Part shown: in pieces, positions 8,574-17,662 of the stretch
How positions within the stretch are numbered: position 1 is the stretch's first letter
Layout of the letters: each line of letters begins with the position of its first letter
NCBI RefSeq assembly: GCF_024169655.1
Contig: NZ_JALJWV010000001.1
Coordinates: forward strand, 1,679,001-1,743,000
Source: Pseudomonas marginalis
Lineage (GTDB): Bacteria; Pseudomonadota; Gammaproteobacteria; Pseudomonadales; Pseudomonadaceae
DNA length: 64,000 nt
Direction: 5' to 3'
The notes under the pieces: generated by a model
The model's database searches: none
Told to the model about the DNA's origin: nothing
Seen by the model: only the letters and a program-made list of their open reading frames with translations
Position numbers and translations under genes: made by a program

Positions 8574-10812
8574 TGTCACTGCATTGCAACCTGCTGTGCC
8601 TATGATCGGTCGCCTGGTGGTGGTCGGTCTGGGCTTGATCGGTGGTTCCTTCGCCAAAGGCCTGCGCGAGAGCGGGTTGTGTGGCGAAGTGGTCGGCGTG
8701 GACCTGGACCCGCAATCGCGCAAGTTGGCGGTTGAGTTGGGGGTCGTCGATCGCTGTGAAGCCGACCTGGCGCTCGCGTGCCAGGGCGCCGATGTGATTC
8801 AGCTCGCCGTGCCGATCCTGGCCATGGAGAAGTTGCTGGCGGTACTGGCCGGCATGGACCTCGGCCAGGCGATCCTCACTGACGTCGGCAGTGCCAAGGG
8901 CAATGTGGTGCGGGCGGCGCAGCAGGCGTTTGGCGAGATGCCCGCGCGTTTTGTGCCGGGCCACCCGATTGCCGGTTCCGAGCAGAGCGGGGTGGAGGCG
9001 TCCAATGCGCAGTTGTTTCGTCGGCATAAAGTGATTCTGACGCCACTGGCGCAAACCGATCCGGCAGCCTTGGCCGTGGTCGATCGTCTGTGGCGCGAGC
9101 TGGGCGCGGATGTGGAGCATATGCAGGTCGAGCGCCACGATGAAGTGCTGGCGGCGACCAGTCATCTGCCCCATCTGCTGGCGTTCGGCCTGGTGGATTC
9201 GTTGGCCAAGCGCAACGAAAACCTCGAGATTTTTCGCTATGCCGCCGGTGGCTTTCGCGATTTCACGCGGATCGCCGGCAGCGACCCGGTGATGTGGCAC
9301 GACATCTTCCTCGCCAACCGCGAGGCCGTGTTGCGCACCCTGGACACCTTCCGTAGCGACCTAGACGCCTTGCGCGACGCGGTCGATGCCGGGGATGGCC
9401 ACCAGTTATTGGGCGTGTTTACCCGTGCGCGGGTGGCGCGTGAACATTTCAGCAAGATCCTGGCGCGCCGGGCCTACATGGAAACCGCAGTGAACGCCGA
9501 TGACCTGACTTTCCTCGCCAACCCGGGCGGCCGCTTGAGCGGGCGTATTCGGGTGCCGGGCGACAAGTCGATCTCCCATCGGTCGATCATGCTCGGTTCG
9601 TTGGCTGAGGGCGTGACCGAAGTCGAGGGTTTCCTTGAGGGTGAAGATGCCCTGGCGACCTTGCAGGCGTTTCGCGACATGGGCGTGGTGATCGAGGGGC
9701 CGCACCATGGGCGCGTGATCATTTATGGTGTCGGGTTGCACGGCTTGAAGCCGGCGCCGGGGCCGATCTATCTCGGCAACTCCGGCACGTCCATGCGCCT
9801 GTTGTCCGGCTTGCTCGCCGCGCAGCGCTTCGACAGCGTGCTGACCGGCGATGCTTCGCTGTCCAAGCGCCCGATGAATCGCGTGGCTGAGCCGCTGCGG
9901 GAAATGGGCGCAGTGATCGAGACCGGCCCGCAAGGGCGTCCGCCGCTGACCATTCGTGGTGGCCAAAAGTTGAAAGGCCTGACCTATACGCTGCCGATGG
10001 CCAGTGCGCAGGTCAAATCCTGCCTGCTGCTGGCGGGCCTGTATGCCGAGGGCAAGACCTCCGTCACCGAGCCGGCCCCGACCCGCGACCATACCGAGCG
10101 CATGTTGCGCGGTTTTGGTTATCCGGTGGAGGTGGTAGGTGCAACGGCGACGGTCGAGTCGGGCCATGCGCTGACGGCCACCCATATTGAAGTGCCGGGG
10201 GATATTTCCTCGTCGGCGTTTTTCCTGGTGGCGGCTTCGATTGCCGAAGGTTCCGAGCTGTTGCTGGAACATGTTGGGATCAATCCGACGCGCACCGGGG
10301 TAATCGACATCCTGCGGCTGATGGGCGCGGATATCACCCTGGAAAACCCGCGTGAAGTGGGCGGCGAGCCGGTGGCCGACCTGCGGGTGCGTGCTGCCGC
10401 GCTGAAAGGGATCGAGATTCCTGAAGCGCTGGTGCCGCTGGCGATTGATGAGTTTCCCGTGCTGTTTGTTGCCGCTGCCTGCGCCCAAGGGCGAACCGTC
10501 TTACGCGGTGCGCAAGAGCTTCGCGTCAAGGAGTCCGACCGTATCCAGGTCATGGCCGACGGTCTGTTGGCGCTGGGCGTGAAGTGTGAACCCACCCCTG
10601 ATGGGATTATCATTGACGGTGGCCTGATGGGCGGTGGTGAGGTCCATGCCCATGGCGATCACCGGATTGCGATGGCGTTCAGCGTGGCTTCGCTGCGAGC
10701 AGCGGCGCCGATTCGTATCCGTGACTGCGCCAATGTTGCTACGTCTTTTCCGAATTTTCTTACACTGTGTGCCCAAGTCGGCATCCGTGTTGCCCAAGAG
10801 GCTCAATTGTGA
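8566..10812 (+). CDS. aroA: Fused prephenate dehydrogenase (TyrA) - EPSP synthase (AroA)
   Basis: This 748-aa protein joins two shikimate/tyrosine enzymes. The N-terminal half has the NAD-binding [16 protein letters not shown] and [14 protein letters not shown] of (arogenate/prephenate) dehydrogenase. From about residue 318 the EPSP synthase domain begins ([19 protein letters not shown]). It carries the motifs used to define class II EPSP synthases: GDKS, SAQVK, RDHTE and NPTR, plus DASLSKRPM. The CP4 glyphosate-insensitivity alanine position is glycine here (GNSGTSMR). The GTG at 8566 overlaps hisC; ATG at 8602 is an alternative giving [11 protein letters not shown]. The TGA stop overlaps the cmk GTG. 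Confidence 0.96.
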   Translation: MVDVTALQPAVPMIGRLVVVGLGLIGGSFAKGLRESGLCGEVVGVDLDPQSRKLAVELGVVDRCEADLALACQGADVIQLAVPILAMEKLLAVLAGMDLGQAILTDVGSAKGNVVRAAQQAFGEMPARFVPGHPIAGSEQSGVEASNAQLFRRHKVILTPLAQTDPAALAVVDRLWRELGADVEHMQVERHDEVLAATSHLPHLLAFGLVDSLAKRNENLEIFRYAAGGFRDFTRIAGSDPVMWHDIFLANREAVLRTLDTFRSDLDALRDAVDAGDGHQLLGVFTRARVAREHFSKILARRAYMETAVNADDLTFLANPGGRLSGRIRVPGDKSISHRSIMLGSLAEGVTEVEGFLEGEDALATLQAFRDMGVVIEGPHHGRVIIYGVGLHGLKPAPGPIYLGNSGTSMRLLSGLLAAQRFDSVLTGDASLSKRPMNRVAEPLREMGAVIETGPQGRPPLTIRGGQKLKGLTYTLPMASAQVKSCLLLAGLYAEGKTSVTEPAPTRDHTERMLRGFGYPVEVVGATATVESGHALTATHIEVPGDISSSAFFLVAASIAEGSELLLEHVGINPTRTGVIDILRLMGADITLENPREVGGEPVADLRVRAAALKGIEIPEALVPLAIDEFPVLFVAAACAQGRTVLRGAQELRVKESDRIQVMADGLLALGVKCEPTPDGIIIDGGLMGGGEVHAHGDHRIAMAFSVASLRAAAPIRIRDCANVATSFPNFLTLCAQVGIRVAQEAQL

Positions 10813-11498
10813 ATATCAAAGCACCGGTGATTACCATCGACGGGCCAAGCGGCTCGGGCAAGGGCACGATCGCCGGCATCCTGGCCAAGCGCCTGGGCTG
10901 GTGCCTGCTGGATTCCGGCGCGCTGTACCGTCTGCTGGCGTTTGCTGCCCGCAACCACGGCGTCGACCTGACCAACGAAGAATCCCTGAAGCTGCTGGCG
11001 GCGCACCTTGACGTGCAGTTCGTCGGTGCGACAGAAGGTCATCCCCAGCGCATCATCCTGGAAGGGGATGATGTGACCGATGACCTGCGTAATGAGCAAG
11101 TCGGTTCCTGGGCTTCCCAAGTTGCCGCGCTGCCCGCCGTGCGTGATGCGCTGCTGCAGCGCCAGCGGGCGTTTCAGGAGCCGCCGGGCCTGGTGGCCGA
11201 TGGCCGCGACATGGGCACGGTGGTGTTTCCCGAGGCGCCGCTGAAGATTTTCCTGACCGCCAGTGCCGAGGAACGCGCGCGTCGCCGCTACTTGCAGTTG
11301 AAGGGCAAAGTCGATGGTGTTAGTCTGTCGAGTCTGCTAGATGAGATTCGTGCACGCGATGAGCGTGATACCCAGCGCGCAGTAGCCCCGCTCAAGCCGG
11401 CGGCTGATGCCATACAGCTGGATTCCACGGAGTTGTCCATCGAGCAGGTGTTGGAACGCATCTTGAGTGAAATCGCCCTTCGCGATATCACCGGGTGA
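10809..11498 (+). CDS. cmk: Cytidylate kinase
   Basis: This 229-aa kinase phosphorylates CMP/dCMP. The P-loop is [19 protein letters not shown], the NMP-binding region [11 protein letters not shown], and [14 protein letters not shown] plus the lid [10 protein letters not shown] follow. GTG at 10809 (GTGA overlap with the aroA stop) gives the conserved start [12 protein letters not shown] and the normal 229-residue length. cmk-rpsA-ihfB is a widely conserved order. Confidence 0.98.
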   Translation: MNIKAPVITIDGPSGSGKGTIAGILAKRLGWCLLDSGALYRLLAFAARNHGVDLTNEESLKLLAAHLDVQFVGATEGHPQRIILEGDDVTDDLRNEQVGSWASQVAALPAVRDALLQRQRAFQEPPGLVADGRDMGTVVFPEAPLKIFLTASAEERARRRYLQLKGKVDGVSLSSLLDEIRARDERDTQRAVAPLKPAADAIQLDSTELSIEQVLERILSEIALRDITG

Positions 11499-11582
11499 CC
11501 AAGAAGTCTGCAGGGGACCAGTCATAGTCCTGCGGTGCTTCTTTTAATTGAAACTAACCCACACCGTCTGGGGCGTGGAGAT

Positions 11583-11617
11583 GGGCGTATTCTTCGCCCT
11601 TATCAACAGGAATTAAA
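11583..11617 (+). promoter_or_regulatory. rpsA leader hairpin and ribosome-binding site
   Basis: A small stem (gggcg/cgccc, 11583-11599) precedes an A/U-rich start region with a short AGGA (11608-11611). Weak Shine-Dalgarno and structured leaders are known for E. coli rpsA, where S1 represses its own translation. Similar autogenous control here is an inference. Confidence 0.4.
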
Positions 11618-13312
11618 ATGAGCGAAAGCTTTGCGGAACTCTTTGAAGAAAGCCTAAAAACCCTGAACCTTCAGGCAGGCTCCATCATCACCGGTGTTAT
11701 CGTTGATATCGATTACCAAGCTCGCTGGGTAACCGTTCACGCTGGTCTGAAGTCTGAAGCACTCATCCCGCTTGAGCAGTTCTACAACGACGCTGGCGAT
11801 CTGACTATCAATGTCGGTGACGAAGTTCACGTTGCTCTGGACTCGGTTGAAGACGGTTTCGGTGAAACCAAGCTGTCCCGTGAAAAAGCCAAGCGCGCTG
11901 AATGCTGGATTGTTCTCGAAGCAGCCTTCGCAGCTGAAGAAGTGGTCAAGGGCGTTATCAACGGTAAGGTTAAAGGCGGCTTCACTGTCGACGTTAACGG
12001 CATCCGTGCGTTCCTGCCAGGTTCTTTGGTCGACGTCCGTCCAGTGCGCGACACCACGCACCTGGAAGGCAAGGAACTCGAATTCAAGGTCATCAAGCTC
12101 GATCAGAAACGCAACAACGTTGTCGTTTCCCGTCGCAGCGTCCTGGAAGCAGAGAACTCCGCCGAGCGTGAAGCTCTGCTGGAATCCCTGCAGGAAGGCC
12201 AACAAGTCAAAGGTATCGTCAAAAACCTCACCGATTACGGCGCATTCGTCGATCTGGGTGGCGTCGATGGCCTGCTGCACATTACCGACATGGCTTGGAA
12301 GCGTATCAAGCATCCTTCCGAAATCGTCAACGTTGGCGACGAGATTGATGTCAAGGTTCTGAAATACGATCGCGAACGCAACCGTGTTTCCCTGGGCCTG
12401 AAGCAACTGGGTGAAGATCCATGGGTCGCTATCAAAGCCCGTTACCCAGAAAGCACTCGCGTCACCGCGCGTGTTACCAACCTGACCGACTACGGCTGCT
12501 TCGCTGAGCTGGAAGAAGGCGTTGAAGGCCTGGTACACGTTTCCGAAATGGACTGGACCAACAAAAACATCCACCCTTCGAAAGTCGTACAAGTCGGCGA
12601 CGAAGTGGAAGTTATGGTTCTGGACATCGACGAAGAGCGTCGTCGTATCTCCCTGGGCATCAAGCAGTGCAAATCTAACCCATGGGAAGATTTCTCTGGC
12701 CAGTTCAACAAGGGCGATAAAATCTCCGGCACCATCAAGTCGATCACCGATTTCGGTATCTTCATTGGTCTGGACGGCGGCATCGACGGCCTGGTTCACC
12801 TGTCCGACATCTCCTGGAACGAAGTGGGCGAAGAAGCTGTTCGTCGCTTCAAGAAGGGCGACGAGCTGGACACCGTTATCCTGTCGGTTGACCCAGAGCG
12901 CGAGCGCATCTCCCTGGGTATCAAGCAACTGGAAAGCGATCCGTTCTCCGAGTACGTTCAAGAGAACGACAAAGGCGCAATCGTTAAAGGCATCGTGAAA
13001 GAAGTTGACGCTAAAGGCGCCATCATCACTCTCGCCGACGATATCGAAGCGACTCTGAAAGCCTCCGAAATCAGCCGTGACCGCGTTGAAGACGCGCGCA
13101 ACGTTCTGAAAGAAGGCCAGGAAGTAGAAGCCAAGATCATCAGCGTTGACCGCAAGAGCCGCGTGATCCAACTCTCCATCAAGTCCAAGGACGAGATCGA
13201 AGAGAAAGAAGCTATCCAGAGCCTGCGCGACAAGCCAGCTACCTCTGACATCGCTTCGGGTCCGACCACTCTGGGCGACCTGCTGCGTGCACAAATGGAA
13301 AAACAGAACTGA
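11618..13312 (+). CDS. rpsA: 30S ribosomal protein S1
   Basis: This 564-aa protein consists of six S1 (OB-fold) repeats. Repeats 3-6 carry clear RNA-binding signatures such as [48 protein letters not shown] and [25 protein letters not shown]. The first two repeats (degenerate) bind the ribosome via S2. S1 recruits and unfolds mRNA on the 30S subunit. Codon use is strongly biased (for example GTT, GCT, CGT), as expected for a very highly expressed gene. A strong terminator follows. Confidence 0.99.
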   Translation: MSESFAELFEESLKTLNLQAGSIITGVIVDIDYQARWVTVHAGLKSEALIPLEQFYNDAGDLTINVGDEVHVALDSVEDGFGETKLSREKAKRAECWIVLEAAFAAEEVVKGVINGKVKGGFTVDVNGIRAFLPGSLVDVRPVRDTTHLEGKELEFKVIKLDQKRNNVVVSRRSVLEAENSAEREALLESLQEGQQVKGIVKNLTDYGAFVDLGGVDGLLHITDMAWKRIKHPSEIVNVGDEIDVKVLKYDRERNRVSLGLKQLGEDPWVAIKARYPESTRVTARVTNLTDYGCFAELEEGVEGLVHVSEMDWTNKNIHPSKVVQVGDEVEVMVLDIDEERRRISLGIKQCKSNPWEDFSGQFNKGDKISGTIKSITDFGIFIGLDGGIDGLVHLSDISWNEVGEEAVRRFKKGDELDTVILSVDPERERISLGIKQLESDPFSEYVQENDKGAIVKGIVKEVDAKGAIITLADDIEATLKASEISRDRVEDARNVLKEGQEVEAKIISVDRKSRVIQLSIKSKDEIEEKEAIQSLRDKPATSDIASGPTTLGDLLRAQMEKQN

Positions 13313-13330
13313 GTTCTGTCAGACCATAGA

Positions 13331-13358
13331 AAAAGGGCGACTTCGGTCGCCCTTTTTT
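13331..13358 (+). terminator. Rho-independent terminator of rpsA
   Basis: A perfect stem (aaaagggcgac / gtcgccctttt) with a TTCG loop and a T6 run starts about 18 bases after the rpsA stop. Confidence 0.95.
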
Positions 13359-13474
13359 GTGTCTGAAATTTGTTGAATCAACAACTTAGAACGACGTAGA
13401 GCCGACTGATGTCAGAACTGATTATAGTCTTCAGAGAAGCTATTCACATGTTGCTGATTCAGTAAGGATTTTCA

Positions 13475-13759
13475 ATGAACAGGCTCATTTTAGTGTTCTC
13501 AATCGCAATGCTTGCAGGTTGCGCTGCCACCAATGCCAAGACTCACGCACGGCATGGCGTCAGTGGTATCGAGATCGACTGCTCAGGCTTGGGCTCCAAC
13601 TGGGAGAAGTGCGAGAAGCGCGCGGCTCGAGAGTGCAAGATGCAGGGGTACAAGGTCGTCACCAGGTCCAGCGATGCCAAGGACGAGGAAGGAGATTATT
13701 TGTTCGGCTGGAACCCGGCAGGCGCCGTTACCCGCACGATGCTGGTGATCTGCAATTGA
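13475..13759 (+). CDS. Small predicted lipoprotein, function unknown
   Basis: The 94-aa product has a signal peptide MNRLILVFSIAMLAGC with lipobox LAGC (Cys16), so it is probably lipid-anchored. The mature part has four further cysteines (IDCSG, EKCEKR, RECKM, VICN), which may pair in the periplasm. A taagga ribosome-binding site precedes the ATG. I do not recognise a domain. It sits alone between rpsA and ihfB, where P. aeruginosa has no gene, so it is an insertion relative to that genome. Confidence 0.7.
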   Translation: MNRLILVFSIAMLAGCAATNAKTHARHGVSGIEIDCSGLGSNWEKCEKRAARECKMQGYKVVTRSSDAKDEEGDYLFGWNPAGAVTRTMLVICN

Positions 13760-13890
13760 GCGTGTAAGCGCTTGATAGTGAAGTCGATCTGGCGGGTAGA
13801 TAAGTTATTGCATGGGCTGTTCAAATTCATCAAGTCATGCTAAAACCTTTGAAGCGCTTTTCCTAGCTGCTTGAAAAAGAAGGGAAAAAT

Positions 13891-14187
13891 ATGACGAAGT
13901 CGGAGTTGATCGAACGAATTGTCACCCATCAAGGGCTGCTCTCATCCAAGGATGTGGAGCTGGCCATCAAGACCATGCTTGAACAAATGTCCCAATGTCT
14001 GGCGACCGGCGATCGGATTGAGATTCGAGGGTTCGGTAGCTTCTCGCTGCACTACCGCGCCCCACGCGTAGGCCGTAACCCTAAAACCGGACAATCCGTC
14101 AGCCTGGATGGTAAGTTCGTGCCTCACTTCAAGCCGGGCAAGGAATTGCGTGATCGAGTGAACGAAGACGAAGAAGAAAACGTCTGA
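13891..14187 (+). CDS. ihfB: Integration host factor subunit beta
   Basis: This 98-aa DNA-bending protein of the HU/IHF family pairs with IhfA. The beta-arm carries [15 protein letters not shown], with the intercalating proline in RNP, and the core shows [17 protein letters not shown]. The start [15 protein letters not shown] is typical of IhfB rather than HU. The ribosome-binding site is aaggga. It is followed after 24 bp by a lapA-domain gene. Confidence 0.97.
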   Translation: MTKSELIERIVTHQGLLSSKDVELAIKTMLEQMSQCLATGDRIEIRGFGSFSLHYRAPRVGRNPKTGQSVSLDGKFVPHFKPGKELRDRVNEDEEENV

Positions 14188-14211
14188 GTGTCTTTGGGGT
14201 AGGAGAAGAGT

Positions 14212-14454
14212 ATGCGTGGGATTAAGCGCGCCGTAGTGTTGCTGACAGTGCTGGTGGTTGCACTGGTGGTTATAACGTTTGTGCTCGAAAACCAGCAGGG
14301 CGTGTCTCTCTCGTTCCTTGGCTTGGCGACCGGGCAGGTGCCGGTGTCGGTATTTGTGATCGTGGCGTTGATTGTCGGCATGCTGATAGGGCCATTGTTA
14401 GGCGTATTGGTGCGGAGTCGGCGGCATAAGTCGGTTCCTGTAGGGCGTGCCTAG
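14212..14454 (+). CDS. lapA: LapA-domain (DUF1049) inner-membrane protein
   Basis: The 80-aa protein has two membrane segments (about residues 6-24 and 43-67) separated by the conserved ENQQGVSLSFLG stretch and ends in a basic tail (RSRRHKSVPVGRA). In E. coli LapA works with LapB in controlling LPS synthesis via FtsH/LpxC. Its place after ihfB and before wzz is conserved in Pseudomonas. The ribosome-binding site aggaga precedes the ATG. LapB is not encoded next to it in this window. Confidence 0.85.
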   Translation: MRGIKRAVVLLTVLVVALVVITFVLENQQGVSLSFLGLATGQVPVSVFVIVALIVGMLIGPLLGVLVRSRRHKSVPVGRA

Positions 14455-14882
14455 GAGGGGGGACTCTGCCGTTCTGCAAAATTTGTGTGCATACTGAGGC
14501 CGCCACTCGTCAGAAAATCGCCTAAAAATAGCGCATGAATTCCACCGTCGCCTTGTAATGATGCAGCCACCCTTAAGTAGAAATCCCCCGGATTCATTGG
14601 GTTTTAGCCCGCCAGTTCGGAATTTTCTTTCTGTTTTCAGCTTCCTTGGACGTGTTCCATGGGGGTTGCCCCTATACACGCAAAAAAACCTGACGGTTAT
14701 GTCAATACTTGCAATATGTCAGAGAGATGGCAAAATGAAATCTGTTCTCGATAACGGGCAATTTGTGCGCTCAAAATTTGGCAGCGACGCTGGGTTTTGA
14801 CGGTCATCTAATTAGAATAAAAAAGACACAATTTTGTCTGCATAACGAGCCCGCAGTTTCTTTTTGAAGGCAGGTTTTTGTT
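14455..14882. other. 428-bp region before wzz; transition into the O-antigen island
   Basis: No gene is supported; short open frames lack a ribosome-binding site and any family signature. The stretch is more AT-rich than the backbone and probably carries the wzz promoter (ttgacg at about 14797-14802 is a -35 candidate without a well-placed -10). I looked for a JUMPstart/ops element here and did not find one. Confidence 0.5.
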
Positions 14883-16247
14883 GTGAGTAGTAGTTTTCGT
14901 GCCCCCCTAGTACGTTCTTCCGACGAAATAGATCTCGTCGAGCTTATAAAATCTGTCTGGCATCAAAAAAAGCTACTGCTTCTAGTAACTCTGGCGGTTG
15001 GCTTGATTGCGGCGTGCTATGCCTTTTTAGCGACGCCCGAGTATAAAATCAGTGCGGTGTTGCGTCCTGCTGCTATTAATGAGTTAGACGCGCTGAATCG
15101 TTCTGAGGTTTATCAGCTTCCTCCCGCTGAAGCGCTTCTCAAGGTTGGCGAGGCACTGGAGTCTTACGATACTCGTCTAGCGTTCTTCAGAGCCAATCAG
15201 AACCTATTCGAAAGGTTTGTGCGTCCAGGCCAAACCTTGGAGCAGAGTTTTGAAGAGTTCAACCACAATTCTATTCATTTGAGTCTTCCTGATGCAGATA
15301 AGAAAAGCGCATCAAGTGCTTACATAAAACTGGAGATGACTTATCCGAAGGGGATTGATGGTGTTGCTATTCTCAATGGGTTTGTCGATTATGCGATCAT
15401 CAGTGAGCGTGAGCAGATTGCTGCCGACTTGAATGTGATCGTAAAAAACCGTCTCAATGAGCTGGCAGGTAAATTCGATTCGGCTCGTTCGAACTACGAT
15501 GTGGAGAAAGAGGCTAAAATTGCTTCGTTAAAAGAAGCTGACTCATTAAGGCATGCACAGTTGCAAGATGAGTTGAAGGCACTTCGTTCTCAATTGAAAA
15601 CATTGCGCAGCGATCGTATTGCTCAACTGAATGAAGCGATCGGAATTGCCAAATCCTTGGGTATCCAAAAACCAACTACCCCATCTTCACTCAGTGAGTC
15701 GCTGAATACCGGAGCTGGTAGTGTGATGCGTACCGAAGTTAATAATCAACAGATTCCTCTTTATTTTATGGGCAGCGAGGCGCTTAGAGCAGAGCTCACC
15801 GCGTTACAGCAGCGCAGGTCGGATGATTTCACTGACTCTCGCATTGCTCAGATTGCCAAGGAGCTTCAGCTGCTGGCGTCCAATCGCGAAGTTGAAGTGC
15901 TGAATGCACGGAAGAATGAGGACATTTTTCTCGCGGGTGTTCAGCCATTGCGTGCAGAAATGAGCCGTTTGGGTAGCCTAAACATCGATATGGCGAGCCT
16001 GAAATTAGTGACTGTCGATCAGCAGGCGCTTGAGCCGTTGGCTCCGGCTAACCCAAATCGTCTACTCGTCGTGTTGCTTGGCTTATTTGGTGGGGCTGTA
16101 CTTGCGATCTGCATCGCACTCTTGAGGTCTGTCATCCTTTCAACACGTGCCACCGTAAAGGAGGGGGGGGCTGGCGTGTCAGTTCCATTCTTAAAGGCTC
16201 ATGCTCTGGAAGATACGCAGCAGCGTTCGGGCCGGGTGGCGCAGTAA
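14883..16247 (+). CDS. wzz: Wzz-type O-antigen chain-length regulator
   Basis: The 454-aa protein has the polysaccharide co-polymerase layout: an N-terminal membrane helix (about 30-50) preceded by DEIDLVELIKSVWHQKK, a long periplasmic part rich in heptad-like helix (about 195-250 and 300-350), and a second membrane helix (about 395-418) preceded by LEPLAPANPNRLL. It sets O-antigen modal length with Wzy. It is about 100 residues longer than usual Wzz. GTG is the likely start, with a gaaggcagg upstream. A G8 tract lies near the 3' end. It is convergent with the minus-strand operon. Confidence 0.9.
   Translation: MSSSFRAPLVRSSDEIDLVELIKSVWHQKKLLLLVTLAVGLIAACYAFLATPEYKISAVLRPAAINELDALNRSEVYQLPPAEALLKVGEALESYDTRLAFFRANQNLFERFVRPGQTLEQSFEEFNHNSIHLSLPDADKKSASSAYIKLEMTYPKGIDGVAILNGFVDYAIISEREQIAADLNVIVKNRLNELAGKFDSARSNYDVEKEAKIASLKEADSLRHAQLQDELKALRSQLKTLRSDRIAQLNEAIGIAKSLGIQKPTTPSSLSESLNTGAGSVMRTEVNNQQIPLYFMGSEALRAELTALQQRRSDDFTDSRIAQIAKELQLLASNREVEVLNARKNEDIFLAGVQPLRAEMSRLGSLNIDMASLKLVTVDQQALEPLAPANPNRLLVVLLGLFGGAVLAICIALLRSVILSTRATVKEGGAGVSVPFLKAHALEDTQQRSGRVAQ
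16163..16170 (+). repeat. G8 homopolymer near the end of wzz
   Basis: Eight consecutive G residues encode the GG of VKEGGAGV in the cytoplasmic tail after the last membrane helix. Slippage would change only the last ~30 residues. Confidence 0.9.
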
Positions 16248-16257
16248 TCGTTTAGGG

Positions 16258-16280
16258 TTGTGGGGCGCCTGGCCCCACAA
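16258..16280. terminator. Hairpin between convergent wzz and the formyltransferase-like gene
   Basis: A perfect 9-bp stem (ttgtggggc / gccccacaa) with a 5-base loop lies between the two convergent stop codons. It has no long T-run on either side, so it may be a bidirectional but imperfect terminator. Confidence 0.65.
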
Positions 16281-16293
16281 TGTATAGATGTGC

Positions 16294-17658
16294 TCATGTG
16301 TTGGTGAACAGTTGAGCAAACACCCTTCGTTTAATCTGATCATGCATAAAGTGATAAGTCACACTTGCGTCTTCGTCTTGTGAAAGGGCGGCAATCTGTG
16401 TGAAGCCAACAGTCTCCACCAGTGCTCGTCGTAATACAAAAGACCGAACCCAGGGGTCTAGAAACGCGTAAGTGGCTCTGTACAGTGTCCTCACGTCTAT
16501 GTTGGCTATTTCATGATGGGGAGCCAAGGAAGGCAAGTAGCTCGCTAGTATGATATCGCCGTCATCGATTCCCGGTGTCATGTAGAAACATGTCGCAGAG
16601 GTGCGTCCTTTTATCAGGTGTGACCAAAGCACGCAATCGGCGCCGCGTATTTCTGGCAAGTGGCCCGGGTGTATATGAATGAACTTGAGCGTTGTGATTT
16701 CCAGCAACCGTCTGGGTACGATTCCGCCGCCTGTGAATAATATCTGCGTTTGTGGAAGCGCGCGTAGTCTGTCGTAGAGCGCATCGTCTGCCAAACTTTC
16801 TATCATTAGTGTTTCTACGTCAGGCGAATAGCTACTCAAATCGCCTAGTGCCAATGCGTCATCTACGTCCTTGTCCGAAAAAAACAGTTTGTTTTTGACG
16901 GTGTTTATTATCGAGTCACAAAGGGCGGCTTCTGTTTTTCGAAGTGTCCTTGACCAATAATGAATACTGTTTTTTTGCCTGGATTGTGCATAGCCCAATT
17001 TCAAGTTCCCTGGCAGAAAACGCCCGATGGGTTTTCGGGATACCAGATCATTCTTTGACACGAGCTGGATTATTTTCTCAGGCTTCAGGCCCATGCTCTT
17101 CAGGGTGGCCAAGTACGCGCGAGCGATGGGACCTTCCCAAAACAGGACAGTGATCGGGAGCATTCCAGTGTTAGCTGGCATCTGGGTGTTCGCGATCATT
17201 TCAGGAGGCGGTGTGTCGGTACTCGGAAACGTTGTCAGGAACTTCTCAGCCTCGGTATTGATTAACGATGCGAGGCTCGGGTCCACCACAATGTTCTCTG
17301 CACCCAAACTATCCAGAAGTTTGAGTACGGCGTTAAGTCTTTTGATCGCACAAACTATGCTTCCATTGCTGGCTAGGCGCCTGAAGTCTTTGAACAGTAG
17401 CGCTAATGCCAAGAGCTGCAGTTCCCCAGTCAGGCGGCTGGTAGACGCCTTGGCGCCGCTCTCTTGGTAGCTTTCATAGAGGCACTTGGAGATCTCAACA
17501 CGTTTTGAGAGGAATTCCATGGCGTGGTGTACATCATCCGCCCACGCGACAGGTTCAGCTGCGGTGAGCAATACAGATGCCGTGTCAAAGTAAGCGTCTT
17601 GCTTGCGAAGAAGCGGTGTTGCGGGCAGGTAGTTGCTGATAAAGCGCTCGATCATCAT
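16294..17658 (-). CDS. Formyltransferase-domain protein with unknown N-terminal half
   Basis: This 454-aa protein is the last gene of the minus-strand operon, 4 bp after the yidC paralogue. The C-terminal half resembles the formyl-transferase N-terminal fold of methionyl-tRNA and sugar formyltransferases: a HPGHLPEIRGADCVLWSHL motif (His330-) corresponds to the HxSLLPxxRG signature and PGIDDGDII to the conserved aspartate region. The first ~160 residues are mostly helical with no domain I recognise. It could formylate an amino sugar or another amine of the glycan; the acceptor is unknown. The ATG at 17656-17658 is immediately followed by a second ATG. Confidence 0.75.
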   Translation of the reverse strand: MMIERFISNYLPATPLLRKQDAYFDTASVLLTAAEPVAWADDVHHAMEFLSKRVEISKCLYESYQESGAKASTSRLTGELQLLALALLFKDFRRLASNGSIVCAIKRLNAVLKLLDSLGAENIVVDPSLASLINTEAEKFLTTFPSTDTPPPEMIANTQMPANTGMLPITVLFWEGPIARAYLATLKSMGLKPEKIIQLVSKNDLVSRKPIGRFLPGNLKLGYAQSRQKNSIHYWSRTLRKTEAALCDSIINTVKNKLFFSDKDVDDALALGDLSSYSPDVETLMIESLADDALYDRLRALPQTQILFTGGGIVPRRLLEITTLKFIHIHPGHLPEIRGADCVLWSHLIKGRTSATCFYMTPGIDDGDIILASYLPSLAPHHEIANIDVRTLYRATYAFLDPWVRSFVLRRALVETVGFTQIAALSQDEDASVTYHFMHDQIKRRVFAQLFTNT

Positions 17659-17662
17659 GGGC

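Noticed and set aside
11654..13294. 546-codon open frame antisense to rpsA
   Set aside because: Shadow of a highly biased gene; no ribosome-binding site or recognisable domain.
13475..13759. Reading the small lipoprotein as a pseudogene
   Set aside because: It has an intact frame, lipobox, ribosome-binding site and paired cysteines, so it is kept as a gene.
14558..14800. 80-codon frame before wzz
   Set aside because: No ribosome-binding site, no domain, and the translation looks random; treated as part of the wzz leader region.
14455..14882. JUMPstart/ops element before wzz
   Set aside because: I searched by eye for the ggcggtag core and did not find it on the coding strand.
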